Part shown: positions 1 through 11,373 of the stretch, one piece after another
How positions within the stretch are numbered: position 1 is the first letter of the stretch
Layout of the letters: every line of letters begins with the position of its first letter
Notes under the pieces: model-generated
The model's database searches: none
What the model was told of the DNA's origin: nothing
The model's input: only the letters and a program-made list of their open reading frames with translations
NCBI GenBank assembly: GCA_037367355.1
Contig: CM074698.1
Coordinates: 868,001 to 932,000 of the forward strand
Direction: 5' to 3'
Length of the DNA stretch: 64,000 nucleotides
Source: Neoscytalidium dimidiatum
Taxonomy: Eukaryota > Ascomycota > Dothideomycetes > Botryosphaeriales > Botryosphaeriaceae
Program-made: the position numbers and the translations under genes

Positions 1-573
1 CGCGACGACGTCGTCTGGTGCATCTGCGAGGGCGTCAAGAAGTTCCCCAAGGAGCTGAGCCGCAACCAGCGCTTCAAGGCTCGTCTCCGCCTGCCCGTGC
101 CCGGCAAGGACTACGAGGTCGTCCGCGGCGTCGTCAATAACGAGCTTCGCAACCCTAAGCTCAAGGAGTACAAGAAGGAGGATGAGGAGGGCAACAAGGA
201 GAACAAGGCGCCGCTCAAGGCGAAGGCCACTGGCTCCCGTCGCAAGACTGCTGCTACCAAGCCCGCCGCTGCGGCCTCGACTAAGAAGAAACCTACCGGC
301 AAGCAGGCCAAGAACACTGGCAAGCGCGCTGCCAACGACGACGACAGTGACGGCGAGTTCAGAGTCACTAACTCCTCGCCCAAGAAGAAGGGACGCACCA
401 TGACCAAGAAGGCCAACACTGCTGCTGCTTCGACCCCCAAGAAGACTTCCACTCCTCGCCGTTCCCGCAACATGACTGGCGGTGAAGCCGATACCCAGAG
501 CACGATCAAGAAGGCCCCCAAGCGTGCGGCCGCTTCCAAAAAGGGCAGTATCAAAGGCGATAAGGATGCGTAA
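1..573 (+). CDS. Lysine-rich, probably nuclear protein, C-terminal fragment
   Basis: Frame 1 is open from the first base of the window to the TAA at 571-573, giving 190 residues of a protein whose start lies upstream. The first 40 residues (WCICEGVKKF..., RFKARLRLPVPGKDYEVV) look like the end of a folded domain. The remaining 150 are low complexity: repeated Lys/Ala/Thr/Pro segments, SPKKK and TPRRS stretches that resemble nuclear localisation and AT-hook-like DNA-contacting tails, and an acidic DDDSDGE patch. I do not recognise the family. The composition suggests a chromatin or DNA-associated nuclear protein, but that is inference. C-ending codons dominate the frame, as expected for a real exon here. 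The GTG at 97 is internal and not a start. Confidence 0.75.
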   Translation, partial: RDDVVWCICEGVKKFPKELSRNQRFKARLRLPVPGKDYEVVRGVVNNELRNPKLKEYKKEDEEGNKENKAPLKAKATGSRRKTAATKPAAAASTKKKPTGKQAKNTGKRAANDDDSDGEFRVTNSSPKKKGRTMTKKANTAAASTPKKTSTPRRSRNMTGGEADTQSTIKKAPKRAAASKKGSIKGDKDA

Positions 574-1417
574 AGCGGGAGACTTGTACTCGGTGGAGGG
601 GCTCGCGGAACTTACTGCGGCGGTTTCGATTCGATACGATACTCACTGCTTTTGTTTTGCAATTACTCGACGGGTGGAATAATGAAGGGTGGCTGGAGTG
701 TACAATACATACCATTAATGACTAGCCGACCTATACAACTGTTGTGTGCTGTCGTTTTGACCGTAGTCTGTGCATGGATGACCCTCATGAATAAAATCGA
801 CTTTCCACGCCTCCCATTTTTCAAAGGACATATCTCAACATTTCGTGACATCGCGGTAACCAAAAACTTGAATTCCTGGGCTACCGGGAATGCCCGGTGC
901 GCTGTATTAATCTATAGCAGCAAAGTAAAAATAAAAAGAATAAGGTGCGTTCCTGCGTCCAGATACGAAGGCCGGGCCGACCTGCCAAAGCTTACGCTCA
1001 CGCGGCGTAGGAACGTCTTCCGAACGTAGCACGAACGGCTCGTTACCTGGTACCCGGCGCGTTCTTCACCTGCTATGAGTTTGGACTTCAAAGCATTGCT
1101 GTGTGAAAGCCATTCTAGGAGCAATTTTGTTTACCATTGCAATGCGCTTCGTAATGGACCTCGAACTTTGTACCCCCGCTTTTTGCCAACTACAACGTTT
1201 CGTGCACAGGATGTCACAGAATATTTATCATCGAGTCTGCATTGGAAGCTGATATTAGGAAGCATTAGAACAGCAAGCTCAGAACTCGGTACGTCTCGGA
1301 TGGAAATGAAGCGGTCGTCCGGACATAGATGTTCAACTACACGGGCAACGACTTCGTCCGGACGACATCTGCAACTCTACGCGTGTCGTCGCCTGCTGCA
1401 ATCACGAGGGCTCAACT

Positions 1418-1437
1418 CTTCTTCTTCTTCTTCTTCT
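1418..1437. repeat. (CTT)n microsatellite
   Basis: About six and a half copies of CTT in a row within the intergenic region. Confidence 0.9.
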
Positions 1438-1790
1438 GTCCGGGGTCGTCGTGGGTGGCGCTTCACCGTCGAAGACACCGCCGGGGCTGACCGGTCAGAG
1501 GTTCCAGGCTCTTCCCACTTGACTGACACCCCACTCCAGCGACCGAAGGGAGCAAGAGCAACTGACCGTATCGCCTCATTGCGGCGATTGCGGGAGCAAG
1601 ATACGGAAGGCGATATCCACCTCGAGCCTCCTCATGCGGGCAAGAGCCAGCGGATCACCGGTCGGGACGGACGCCGCCAATCATGTTTTGAGTTCGGTCA
1701 AAGGAAGAAAAAGGGCATTGCAGAAAATCAATGTACGAGCGGTGTAACGCGGTCCCCGCTGCTTCCGCCGATCAAACGCGTGTTCTGTGC

Positions 1791-1807
1791 TTTTTTTTTT
1801 TTTTTTT
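1791..1807. repeat. 17-nt poly-T tract
   Basis: An uninterrupted run of 17 T, followed about 75 bp later by a CT dinucleotide repeat. Confidence 0.9.
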
Positions 1808-2934
1808 CCTTCTTCATCCATTGGTTTGCAAGCGAGAGGATTGAGATCTTGATCAATGCAAAGACCCTATTTTTCTCTCTATCTCTCTCTCTCTGTGCGA
1901 ATCCTTGGGAGACGCCAAGAATGGTGGTTCGGGGAATCTGCTCGGAGGGGTCCGCGGATGTCGGTGAAGGGGTGCTGTGACACGTTGCCGGCCGGCGACG
2001 CGTTGACTTTTGATACGGCGGTGACGGGGAGGCGGACGGCAACGGTCATTGGAGATTGGTGTTTGGTTACGCCTCTTTCGTTTTAATTTATTTTTTTCGT
2101 CTCTCTCCACTCATGGGCGGTTTTCTTCATGCGCGGCTCGTCCGGACCGGGCCTTGCCAGCGGGCGGCAAAAGAAGGACATGGTTGGCAGCGAGTAAACG
2201 GCGAATGAGAGGGCGTTATGCACATTGTAGTGAAACGGGACCGGGCATCGCGTAGCTGCGCGTGCGGGGACGTTAGATGGTGGTATTATTTCATATCAGC
2301 AAACGAGAGGACGGACGATAGCTTTTGCATTCGTTAGGGGTGGTTGTGGCGGCCGAGACGCTTCGTGAGAGGCGTAGGTCTGGTGAGCGTTTCTCCGTTG
2401 CTAATAGCGGGGTTCGGCGGGATGTGCCAATGGTTGGCTCTGTATGGGGCAACGGCGGCGTGGAGCGGCGCGTTGGGCGGTGTTGGCGCGCCTATGCAAC
2501 TGTGTGTATAATGCACTTGTTCTGCAAGGCCCAAGGCCGACGTCGGATGGCGGGATTTGGGGAATTGTTTCCGCTGCCAATAGTGTCCGGGGGTTGTGGC
2601 GTAGTTTGCTGGCAGTTTTCTGGGCAAGTGAGGGTCTCTTTACATAAGGTGCATTGCGGCGGTTCGAGCGAGAGCTAGGAGAACGACAGGCAGCTCAGGT
2701 CCCAGTCGTGAAGGGATGGCGCACTGGCCTTGCTTACGGCCTTGCAGCCTCGTCCCGTCCTGGGGTGTGCAGAAAAAAGGTTGGGTTTGCGCCACAGGCT
2801 GCCGGCCGTGCGCCGGCTGAAGCACGCGCAGGAAGACGGAAGAAGCAATTCTGCTGGCGCGGGAGTCCGTTCGCATCTCGCGATTCCTCTCAACCCAGAT
2901 CCGAGTTATTTTCATGCAGGCCGAGCTCTCAAGT

Positions 2935-2958
2935 CATCGCCTCATCGCCTCATCGCCT
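2935..2958. repeat. 8-bp tandem repeat, three copies
   Basis: CATCGCCT occurs three times in direct succession, immediately before the longer tandem duplication at 2961. Confidence 0.9.
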
Positions 2959-2960
2959 CA

Positions 2961-3073
2961 CCTGTCCAGCTGGCATCGGCGTCGGCACCCGATGTCTGGG
3001 CATCCGCAACGAGGCCCTGCGCCGACGACGCCTGTCCAGCTGGCATCGGCGTCGGCACGATGTCTGGGCATCC
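2961..3073. repeat. Tandem duplication, 70-bp period
   Basis: A block of about 43-45 bp (2961-3005) recurs at 3031-3073 with a period of 70 bp. The copies start CCTGTCCAGCTGGCATCGGC and end GATGTCTGGGCATCC. Copy 1 carries two extra C in the middle, so they are near-identical rather than identical. No coding role is evident. Confidence 0.85.
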
Positions 3074-4434
3074 ACGTCTCGCATCAGGCACCGCCGTCGC
3101 CCGTCGACCTGGGCACTGACTCAGCCTCGGGCTCGTGTCTCGAGATTGCAGGCAGCGCGCTCTGCTCGCCGACGCTCCATCGGCATCCATCCTGATTGCA
3201 CATCGCCACAAAGAACCGCCGGAGCTGCGCCTACGCCAGTGCTCGCAAGCCGGGGAGACGCAGCCACGCGGTCGGCCGACGGCGTCTGCTGCGAGTGGAG
3301 AAGTCTCCGGCACTTGACGCTCGCGTGGAGATGTGACAGGCGCAGCAGGAGCCGAGCTGCTACGCTGAAAAATCCTTCTTACGGCCAGGCAGCCAGCGGA
3401 TCCGCTGTTTGGCGGCGATCCCGCTCCTCAGCGGCGGGGAGGGTTGCAGTCCGCAGCATGGGCAGCCTCCTTGGCCGGGCAGGGATCGGCTTGGCCGCGA
3501 GCTCAAGCCAAACGACACGGCAATCGTCGTCATGGGCGAGGCGCGCGTCTGTCCCGTCCGAGGCTCGCCCGGCGCGCTGGCGGGACCACAGGACGACGGG
3601 CGGGACACGGAGCAGAGGAGAGCACGAGGAAAAGCCTCCCCCAGACGCCGCGCTGCGCCGGCCGGCTGCAGCGCATGGCAGTCCCTGCTGACGCCAGCGG
3701 CGGCCTGGCTTCCTCCGCACCTCGTCGTCTACGCGCTCCCATTGCAGGCGTCGCGGGGCGCTAATTTGCAAGTCATGAAAACTTTATACCGCAAGCCACA
3801 CGGCGCTTTGCCCCCCCGGCCACGGCCCAGGTTCCCGGTAGGTGCGTGGGCGTGGTGCTCTGCCGACGTATGGGGGGTGAGCGGTCAGGTCAACCGCAGC
3901 CTCTGTCGTCTCTTTCTTTGGCCTGCGCCCTGTGTCTCTCATTTCTCCTCAACACGACCGAAACCATCCACCCATCCCCTATCCGTCGACCCTGCGTTGA
4001 GTGCGCTCTCTGCCGGTCGGGAGCGTGCGCGTGCCGCCCGCCAAATCCCCCTCGCCGCCGTCGCCGCCGCCGTATAAGCTTAACGACCTGTCCCGATCGC
4101 TCGGCGCTGCGCCAGTGACGTTGCGCCACTCGCCTGCCCACCACCCACCACCCCCCCGATTGCCTCGAGGGTGCCCCGAAGCCTGAACATCCTGGACCTC
4201 CTCGACAGCAATTAACCCGGCCAACCCCGCAAAACCACCCGCGATTCAGCTGCGCTTCGTCGCCAAAAAGGGCGCGGAAAGGAAAAAAAAAAAAGAAAAC
4301 AGAAAAAGGAATCGCCCGCCCCGGCAAGCGGTAAGCAGGACGTCGCGTCCGGCGCGTCCTGCTTCCACGCCCGCTCAACCACTCCAACCCTTTTCCCCGC
4401 TGTGCCCCCCTGGGACAATGGTTGAGCAAGCAGC

Positions 4435-7182
4435 ATGTCGTCCAGCCATGGCGATTACGAGTCCCGCGGCCCCATCGTTTTGGTCGTTTCCATTGCGATG
4501 ATTGTCTGCTCCACAGTCTTCGTCGCTTTTCGCTTGACCTCCCGCATTGGTATCGTCAAGAAGGTTGGCTGGGATGATTACTTCATGGCCCTGGCCTGGC
4601 TCCTCGCCTTTGGCCTGTCCTTCTCGATATGCTACGGCGTCAAGTATGGCTTGGGCAAGCACGAGTCCGACATTCCCAATTCGCAGGACCCGCCGCTCAG
4701 GAGACTGGAATATGTCTTCACCGTCCTTTACGTAGGTCTTCCCTAATCTTCAGGCGCATCTGCACGTTATCAACCGTGTCGTGTCAGCCCGGCGCACCTG
4801 ATTTCGTCACGACTCAACCTCGTCAATCTTTTGCTAATTGCGGCACAGAACCCTTGCCTCATGGCGACCAAGACATCCATCTTGGTCTTCTACCTCACCC
4901 TTTCCAAGAGCCATCGTGCCTTCAGGTGGGGCGTCCTAGCAACCCTTTTGGTCGTCAATGTGGGCGGTGCGGCCCTCACCGTTCTCAATATTATTCAGTG
5001 TCGGCCAATAGGTGCCGCCTTCGTAAATCCCGTGCCACCTAGTGCCCACTGCACCGATATCGTCACCCTTTACCTATCGTCGGCGCCGCTAAACATCATC
5101 ACCGATCTCGCTACGCTGTTCCTGCCCATGCCTATTCTTACGTCAATGCGTCTGCCGAAAAAACAGAAGACCATCCTAGTCGTCACCTTTGGATTTGGTG
5201 TCTTTGTGGCCGTTGTCGATGTCGTCCGGATCGCCTACCTCCAGTCGGCTGCAACCACCCGCCTCCGGGACATCCAGAACCATGTCCAGAGCACCGACTC
5301 CAGGAATTACGAGCAAAGCGACTTTTCCTGGTACGCATCGCTTTCCTTCCTCTGGAGCAGCATTGAAGTCAATGTTGGAATCTGCTGTGGCTGCGTGCCT
5401 GCGCTAAAGCCTCTCGTCTCCCGTTTCGTCCCACGCTTTATCCGAGATGCTGGAGAAACGGTCCACTCCGTCACCCACCGCCGGGAAACGTACACGGATA
5501 TCGACATGATCAACGCTCAACGGATACCATCTGCGTCCGAGCAATCTCCAGCCAGACCTCCCCCCACAGCATCCACCAACCCGGAGGAACCCATGGGAAT
5601 GCTGGAGTTCTTGACCACCCCGGATATGAGGGAGCTACCAGCATGTGAGAGAACGCCGACCGCCCTGACGAATACGACAAGGCACACAAGTCCCCGTTCT
5701 CCTACTTTCTTTGATTTCGTTCATCTGAAGAGGAAGAAGAGTTTGGTCCAAATGACCAACGCCGAATCTGTTTTTCCTGTGGGGATGGTCACGATTTTGT
5801 TTTTTCTATGGGGATTTGCCTATGGTCTTTTGGACGTTCTCAACGTACAATTCCAAACTATTGCCAGAATGTCCAAGGGCCAGACTGTTAGCATCCACAG
5901 CCTGTATTTCGCCGGCTATTTTGTAGGACCATTGACATACGGACGCCTGCTCCTCAAGAAGTACGGATTCAAGGTTTGTTTCATGTCTGGACTATGCATA
6001 TACGCCTGTGGTACCCTCGTCTTTTGGCCGTCGGCAGTTTTGACATCATACCCAGCGTTCCTCATCTCGAATTTCATCGTTGGCCTTGGCCTGTCGACGT
6101 TGGAAATTGCAGCCAACCCATTCACGGTTCTCTGCGGGCCACCGAAATACGCGGAAACGCGTCTCAACATCTCACAGGGTGTCCAAGCAATTGGAACTGT
6201 TGTCTCTCCGCTCCTGGCAAAGAAAGTTCTGTTCCGGATCGACGCTGACTCTCTCATCGACGTCCAGTGGACTTACCTTGGAATTGCTCTCTTCACAGTC
6301 CTACTGGCTGTCGCATATTATTACGTCCCTCTTCCCGAAGCTTCCGATAACGAACTTGAAGACAGCGCGGAGCGCTCCGATGACGCGCATCACGCACAAG
6401 TCTTCTCCATCCGCATAATCTGGCTCACCCTTGGTATCGGCGCGCTCTCCCAATTTTTCTACTGCGGCCTGCAAGAGGCCGTCTCGACCGGCTTCGTCAA
6501 CTACATGGGCTCCGTGGCCGGCTACATCGATACGACCAACCACCTGGCATACGCGCACACGGCCTTCGCCGTCTCGCGCTTCATCGCCGCCTTCGCGACT
6601 GTATGGATCAAGCCGCGCTACGTATTGGCCGTCTGTTACGCAGGCGTCCTAGCCTTCGCGGGGGTCTGCTTCCGGGAGTCGGGCGACACGGCGGCGATCG
6701 CCATTGTCTTCGTGTACTTCTTCGAGGGCCCGATATTCTCACTCATCTTCGCGCAGAGCCTGCGCGGCCTGGGGCGGCATACCAAAGAGGCCAGCGCCGT
6801 CATCACCGCTAGCATCTCCGGCGGTGCCATCTTCCCGCCCATCAACTTCGCCGTCGCCGACGGCACCAGCTGGCAGTACGCCTTCTGCATCCCGCTGGCC
6901 GCCGCTGCCTGCGGCGCCCTGATGCCGCTATGGTGCAACTTTGTGCCCGCCGCGGCTGCGCAGGTCGACCATCCGGCCGAGGACGACGGCGAGACGGAGC
7001 CCGGCTCGAGGCTCGCGACGCCGCGGCTTGCGACGCCACGGCTAGGCACGCCGAGCCACCGGTGGGCGAACAAGGTCATGGGCCCGCTGCAGAAGGTCGT
7101 CAAGAGGATCGATGGGAAGGAGGTCTCGCCCACGGTTCAGCAGAAGGAGCGCAGGAGTTGGCCGAGCTTGTCGCCGTCTTGA
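4435..7182 (+). CDS. Fungal rhodopsin/Pth11-like domain fused to FucP-type MFS transporter
   Basis: Two exons, 4435-4731 and 4849-7182, with a phase-0 intron (GTAGGT...CACAG), encode 876 residues. Residues 1 to about 300 are a seven-helix fungal rhodopsin-like/Pth11-type membrane domain: WDDYFMALAW after helix 1, the QCRPIGAAF cysteine motif, a second CTDIV cysteine, and the SFLWSSIEVNVGICCGCVPA helix. A hydrophilic linker runs to about residue 400. Residues about 405-815 form a complete MFS permease of the fucose/glucose/galactose permease type (FLWGFAYGLLDVLNVQFQ, YFVGPLTYGR, EIAANPFTVLCG, SQGVQAIGTVVSP, SGGAIFPP). The tail carries ATPRLATPRLGTP repeats. Both halves have long relatives as separate proteins. 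Exon 2 is open throughout, so the fusion does not depend on a guessed splice. The role could be a sugar sensor-transporter of the plasma membrane (inference). Confidence 0.9.
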
Positions 7183-8465
7183 TTATCGAGCGGATCGCGG
7201 CCATCTCGAACGCCCCTTCTTTTTGTTCTTTATTCTCTCTCGTACATGACCGCGGCCAGGCGATGTATATGCTGGTACATACAATGCATGGGTATGGCGT
7301 TTTGGGGGCTTACGGTTTTTCTTCATCTTTTTCTTTCTACGTCGTCAGGATGATATACAAGCATAGCAGCACTGGTCATGGGGAGGCAGGCATTTCTTTT
7401 TATGTCATGATCTGATCTTCCGTCATATTCGTCATGAGAAATGACTTTTATTTCGAACAGAAAAGCTGGGAGGATCGTCTTTGAGATATGTTTTTCCACA
7501 GGTGAGCGAGCTTCTTCTTTTCCAGAGTGTTATTTTCTTGTTCCCTTGTGGGCGGGACCTTGGTTGCAGGAGAGGGAGAGAGATTGTGCGTGAGAAAGAG
7601 ATATCCCCGGTGGCGCTTATCCCCCGATGCAGGCTGTTGCTGTTTGGCTCTTTTCTTCTCCTCCTTTCTTTCTTACTTTCTTTACTCGCTTTTGGATAAT
7701 GTATAGAGAGAATTACCGTGTGGCCCGGGGTTGGCAGGTTGAAGCTTGCTGACTCCTGGCTACATCTACATATTGATCCGCTCTGAGCCTTGCTAAAATA
7801 TGGCGAAGAGGCAGGAATGGCAAGCGTTTGCAAAGTTCAGATGGCTGCGAAATTCCACTGTTGTGAAGAAAGGATAGCAGCGCTTGCTCTGGGGTTGGCC
7901 CAGTTCTTGTTCAGATTCGGCGGAGGTAGACGGTTAAGTCCGTTGTCTGCCCCTCATGGAGACGCCAAGGTGTTGTTTTGTGTCAGAGAAGCGCGGAGAC
8001 AGCATCACGTTCTCGGCCGACGAGTATCGTCCGATGCACAAAGTTCCTTTCAATTGTCAGACTATTCTTGAGGTTTCAGTCTCTTTTGCCCGTCTGAATT
8101 CCAGAAGTAGCAAAACCATATAAGCAGGGGCGGAGGCCGGCCACGACTTCGCGGAGGAAGACGGACTTTACCGGTCTATCCCCGACGGACGGAGGGACTT
8201 GCGTCATGGCTGGGCACACCCTCAACCACAAGCTGCTGCGGGGCAACGTAAGTAGCCGATAGCCGTTCCATCAAATTGCACCGCATGTAGAAAGTGTCAG
8301 ACGGAGTTATACAGCGTGCTTACCAGAAGCGTGGACCAATGGCACACCTCTCGGGAACAGCCACCAACCGACATCCGGTGCGAAAGGGTCTCAATGGGCT
8401 TGACGGACGAAAGATGGCGGGTAGGATGCGCTCCTCCCGTCTGCGCATGCTAGTTGCATTCAGGG
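7183..8465. other. Intergenic region upstream of the aldo-keto reductase
   Basis: No gene is supported. A short ATG-led frame at 8206-8247 followed by a perfect GTAAGT donor could be joined to an open frame ending at 8605. That frame, however, runs through the TATA box and leader of the next gene, so I treat this as promoter sequence. Confidence 0.5.
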
Positions 8466-8473
8466 TATATAAA
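8466..8473 (+). promoter_or_regulatory. TATA box of the aldo-keto reductase gene
   Basis: A clean TATATAAA lies 145 bp before the start codon at 8618. Spacing and match are those of a strong core promoter. Confidence 0.7.
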
Positions 8474-8617
8474 GAGGGGTCGTCGCCGCCGCTTCATGCC
8501 GCAGCACAAACTCATCATCGCCATCGACCGGAGCGGAGTAGCGAGAATCACACTCCAAGCGCCGTACGATACGACGCACCCGACACCGTCAACAACCCCA
8601 ATTGAGATTCTACCAAC

Positions 8618-9782
8618 ATGACGACCCTTCCTACACGCAAACTTGGCAAGAATGGCCCTGAGGTCACCGCGCTCGGTCTGGGGCTGATGGGTCTGAGCAT
8701 CGCATACGGGCCGCCCAAGCCGGATTCGGAGAGGCTGGCGTTTCTGGACAGGGCCTACGAGCTGGGTGAGAGGCATTGGGACTCTGGTATGTTGAATACT
8801 TCCAGTTCCTCCCGCAACATGCGAGCATTGGCATTCCCTCCGACGAGGCAACCTCCCTCACCCTGACGGCATCGAAGCGTTTGAATACTCAGCAGGGCAA
8901 TGGCTAACATTTTCTCACCACTCCACAGCCGACATGTACGGCGACAACGAAGATCTGCTCGGCAAATGGTTCGCCGCCAACCCGGACAAGCGCTCTTCCG
9001 TCTTCCTGGCCACCAAGTTCGCCAACGTGCTGCACGAGGACGGCTCGCGCAGCATCGACTCGTCGCCGGAATACGCCAAGAAGGCGCTCGCGCGCTCGCT
9101 CCAGCGCCTCGGCCTCCCCTCCGTGGACCTCTACTACTGCCACCGGCTGGACGGCAGGACGCCGGTCGAGAAGACGATGCAGGCGCTGGTCGAGCTGCGC
9201 GACGAGGGCAAGATCAAGTACATCGGGCTGAGCGAGTGCAGCGCCGAGTCGCTGCGGCGCGCCAGCCGCGTCGCGCACGTCGACGCCGTGCAGATCGAGT
9301 ACTCGCCCTTCGCGCTCGACATCGAGAGCGCGCAGGTCGGCCTGCTGCGCGCCTGCCGCGAGCTGGGCACCGCCGTCGTCGCCTACTCGCCCATCGGCCG
9401 CGGCATGCTGTCCGGCGCGCTGCGCTCGCCCGACGACTTCGCCGAGGGCGACTTCCGCCGCCACGCCCCCCGCTTCAGCCCCGACAACTTCGCCAAGAAC
9501 CTGGAGCTGGTGGACCGCATCGAGGCCGTCGCCCGCCGGAAGGGCGTCACGCCGACGCAGCTGACGCTGGCGTGGCTGCTCAGGCAGGGGGACGACGTCA
9601 TCCCCATCCCGGGCACGACCAGGAAGGAGAGGCTGGAGGAGAATCTGAAGGCGTTGAGCATCCGGCTGACGGACGAGGAGGACAGGGAGATTCGGACGGC
9701 GAGCGAGTCGGCGGAGGTCAAGGGCGACAGGTACCCGGAGAGCTTCATGCACGCTTGCTTCGCGGATACGCCGCCGTTGTAA
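8618..9782 (+). CDS. Aldo-keto reductase (AKR, pyridoxal reductase/YakC-like)
   Basis: Exons 8618-8786 and 8929-9782 (142-nt intron, GTATGT...CCACAG, phase 1) give 340 residues, the usual length of a (beta/alpha)8 NADPH-dependent aldo-keto reductase. The protein starts TRKLGKNGPEVTALGLGLMG. The splice restores the DSADMYGDNEDLLGKW motif with catalytic Asp and Tyr. The catalytic Lys is in FLATKFAN and the His in DLYYCHRLD. The cofactor-binding end is PIPGTTRKERLEEN. The sequence is of the group whose members reduce pyridoxal or small aldehydes and ketones in the cytosol, but the substrate cannot be read from sequence. Exon 2 is strikingly rich in C/G at third codon positions compared with its flanks. 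Neighbouring genes give no pathway hint. Confidence 0.95.
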
Positions 9783-11373
9783 CCGGGTGGGGAGGGGACC
9801 GGATTCTGTGGTTGAGGGACAGTTGCTGGCGGGCTTCTTTTCCGCTGGTCCAGGCATGCAGGCAAAAGCAATGAGCTCATATTTCCTATTGCGAGAATTA
9901 TTTTTTCCCCTTGTAAATGCTGTGGTCTTAGCGAAGAATAGGAGGAGTGCGTGAAGGTAAACATACCTAAATGAACCTCCAAAGATGCGGACTTTTCAAA
10001 GCCCAAAAAAAGGCAAACCACCTATTGGACACACATTTCTCACTTCTCCCTCCCCCCCCTTCGCTGACGCTGAACGCCACGTTCCACCTTGATGCCATCC
10101 CAACTCTACCCTTCAAAGAAGAATAGCGACGACCAGCCAGCAGAAGAATTCAAATGGAAGGAAAGCGGACACACTATGACCGCACGTACCTCGAGCCAAA
10201 GACGACTTCTTCACCCACCGCAGACTTAACCATAGACTCGAATAGCCAAACCCACTGAGCAATCTAGCTGATAGCTCGGATAGCCACAAAGACAAAGACA
10301 TTTGCAAGAAAGTATTCATTTGACTGACTACAATCCTGCAGATTTTTTGTGTTTTTAATAATCGCCCATCCAAGCTATCGTACACGCAAAGAGACCGTAC
10401 CGTAACTCCCCCAGGCCAGCCTCTTGAAATCCGAAAAAGAAAGAGCCACCCGTTTTCGCCCATCCCATCCGTGAACCCATGTAATCATGTCCGAAACCCA
10501 TTTTTCATTCCTCATGACCTCTCCATGTCGCGATGACATCCTGAGGAGCGAGGAAGCCCGCCGCTGACGAAGGACCCAGAAAAAGAAAAGAGAAAGAAAT
10601 CAAAGAAAATCGCAGAATCAGAGCAAAATCGTGGAAGAGCATAAGGAAAACAGGTCTGCAGGAAAAACTCAGATCGCGGAGAAGCATACGTCAACCCTCA
10701 GGATAACCTCTTGTAATGATTGCAAGAGTCCGGTAACGGAATCCGATGTCGAATTCAGACCTGAGCCGATCGGCTGAAGGGGCAATCATAGCTTCGAGGA
10801 GGATTTTCGAAAAAGAAAACCACTGGGCGGATTGAGTAGGCCGTGAAAAAGCCTTAATCGCAGAAAGCAAAGAACTCTCTTGAAAGGTGCCGTGAGCGGT
10901 AAGACCAGAGCTGTACTATCGAGTCCGAATGCGTTGACTCTGATATGGGGGCTCAGTGACGGCTTGAGCAAGTTCGAGAGTTTGAAGTGGTCGTCGAAAA
11001 CATGATCATTAGGGCATAAAGGAAACTCGCATAATGAACCCGATTTGAAGCAACAGAGCTCTTCGGAGAGCCTCTAGATGCGAGCAAAAAGCTGGTTTGA
11101 ATCGTGGAACCCGAAAGCATACGGTCCGAAACCAGTGCGGGTCCGCGTGGGAGAACGCAATTCGTCGGAAGCGAAGTTGTCGAAACGGGATCGTCAAGAG
11201 CCCGCGCGTAAAATGGAGTTGAAGGAATAGTCTTTTCAGACAGGGTGAAGAAGCCCGGCATGGCCAGGTGAAGATCAAACGTATGACCCGGAGTTCTGAT
11301 TGAGTCGTTCTGATTGGGTTTGATGGCCAATACAGGGTAAAAGTTCAGTCAATCTTGTGGAATGACTCTTGAC
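9783..11373. other. Intergenic region, no gene seen
   Basis: Only short unsupported open frames occur on the minus strand, with no domain and no consistent codon bias. The region serves as 3' flank for the aldo-keto reductase (plus) and the Ser/Thr-rich gene (minus), which converge here. Confidence 0.55.

Larger units (their letters stand above)
574..4434. other. 3.9-kb intergenic region without a convincing gene
   Basis: Several overlapping open frames exist on both strands, but none shows a recognisable domain, and the longest ones read through microsatellites and homopolymers (a CTT run, a 17-T run, CT repeats). The GC-rich part, about 2650-3770, contains short tandem duplications listed separately. 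The last 400 bp before the next start codon are C/T-rich with an A-rich stretch near 4278-4290, as is common in fungal promoters and 5' leaders. Confidence 0.6.

Noticed and set aside
1075..1980. 301-codon plus-strand frame
   Set aside because: Contains a serine run from the CTT repeat and a phenylalanine run from a 17-T tract; no family resemblance. It looks like chance opening over simple repeats.
2654..3691. 345-codon open frame on the plus strand
   Set aside because: It runs through tandem repeats in GC-rich DNA, overlapping frames on both strands are equally open, and its Arg/Ser/Ala-rich translation has no domain.
8206..8605. Possible two-exon small gene (ATG, GTAAGT donor, second open frame)
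   Set aside because: The second part covers the TATA box and leader of the aldo-keto reductase, and the peptide is low complexity.
11081..11105. tRNA B-box-like string
   Set aside because: The match is imperfect and no cloverleaf or A box could be drawn around it. No other tRNA candidate was found in the window.
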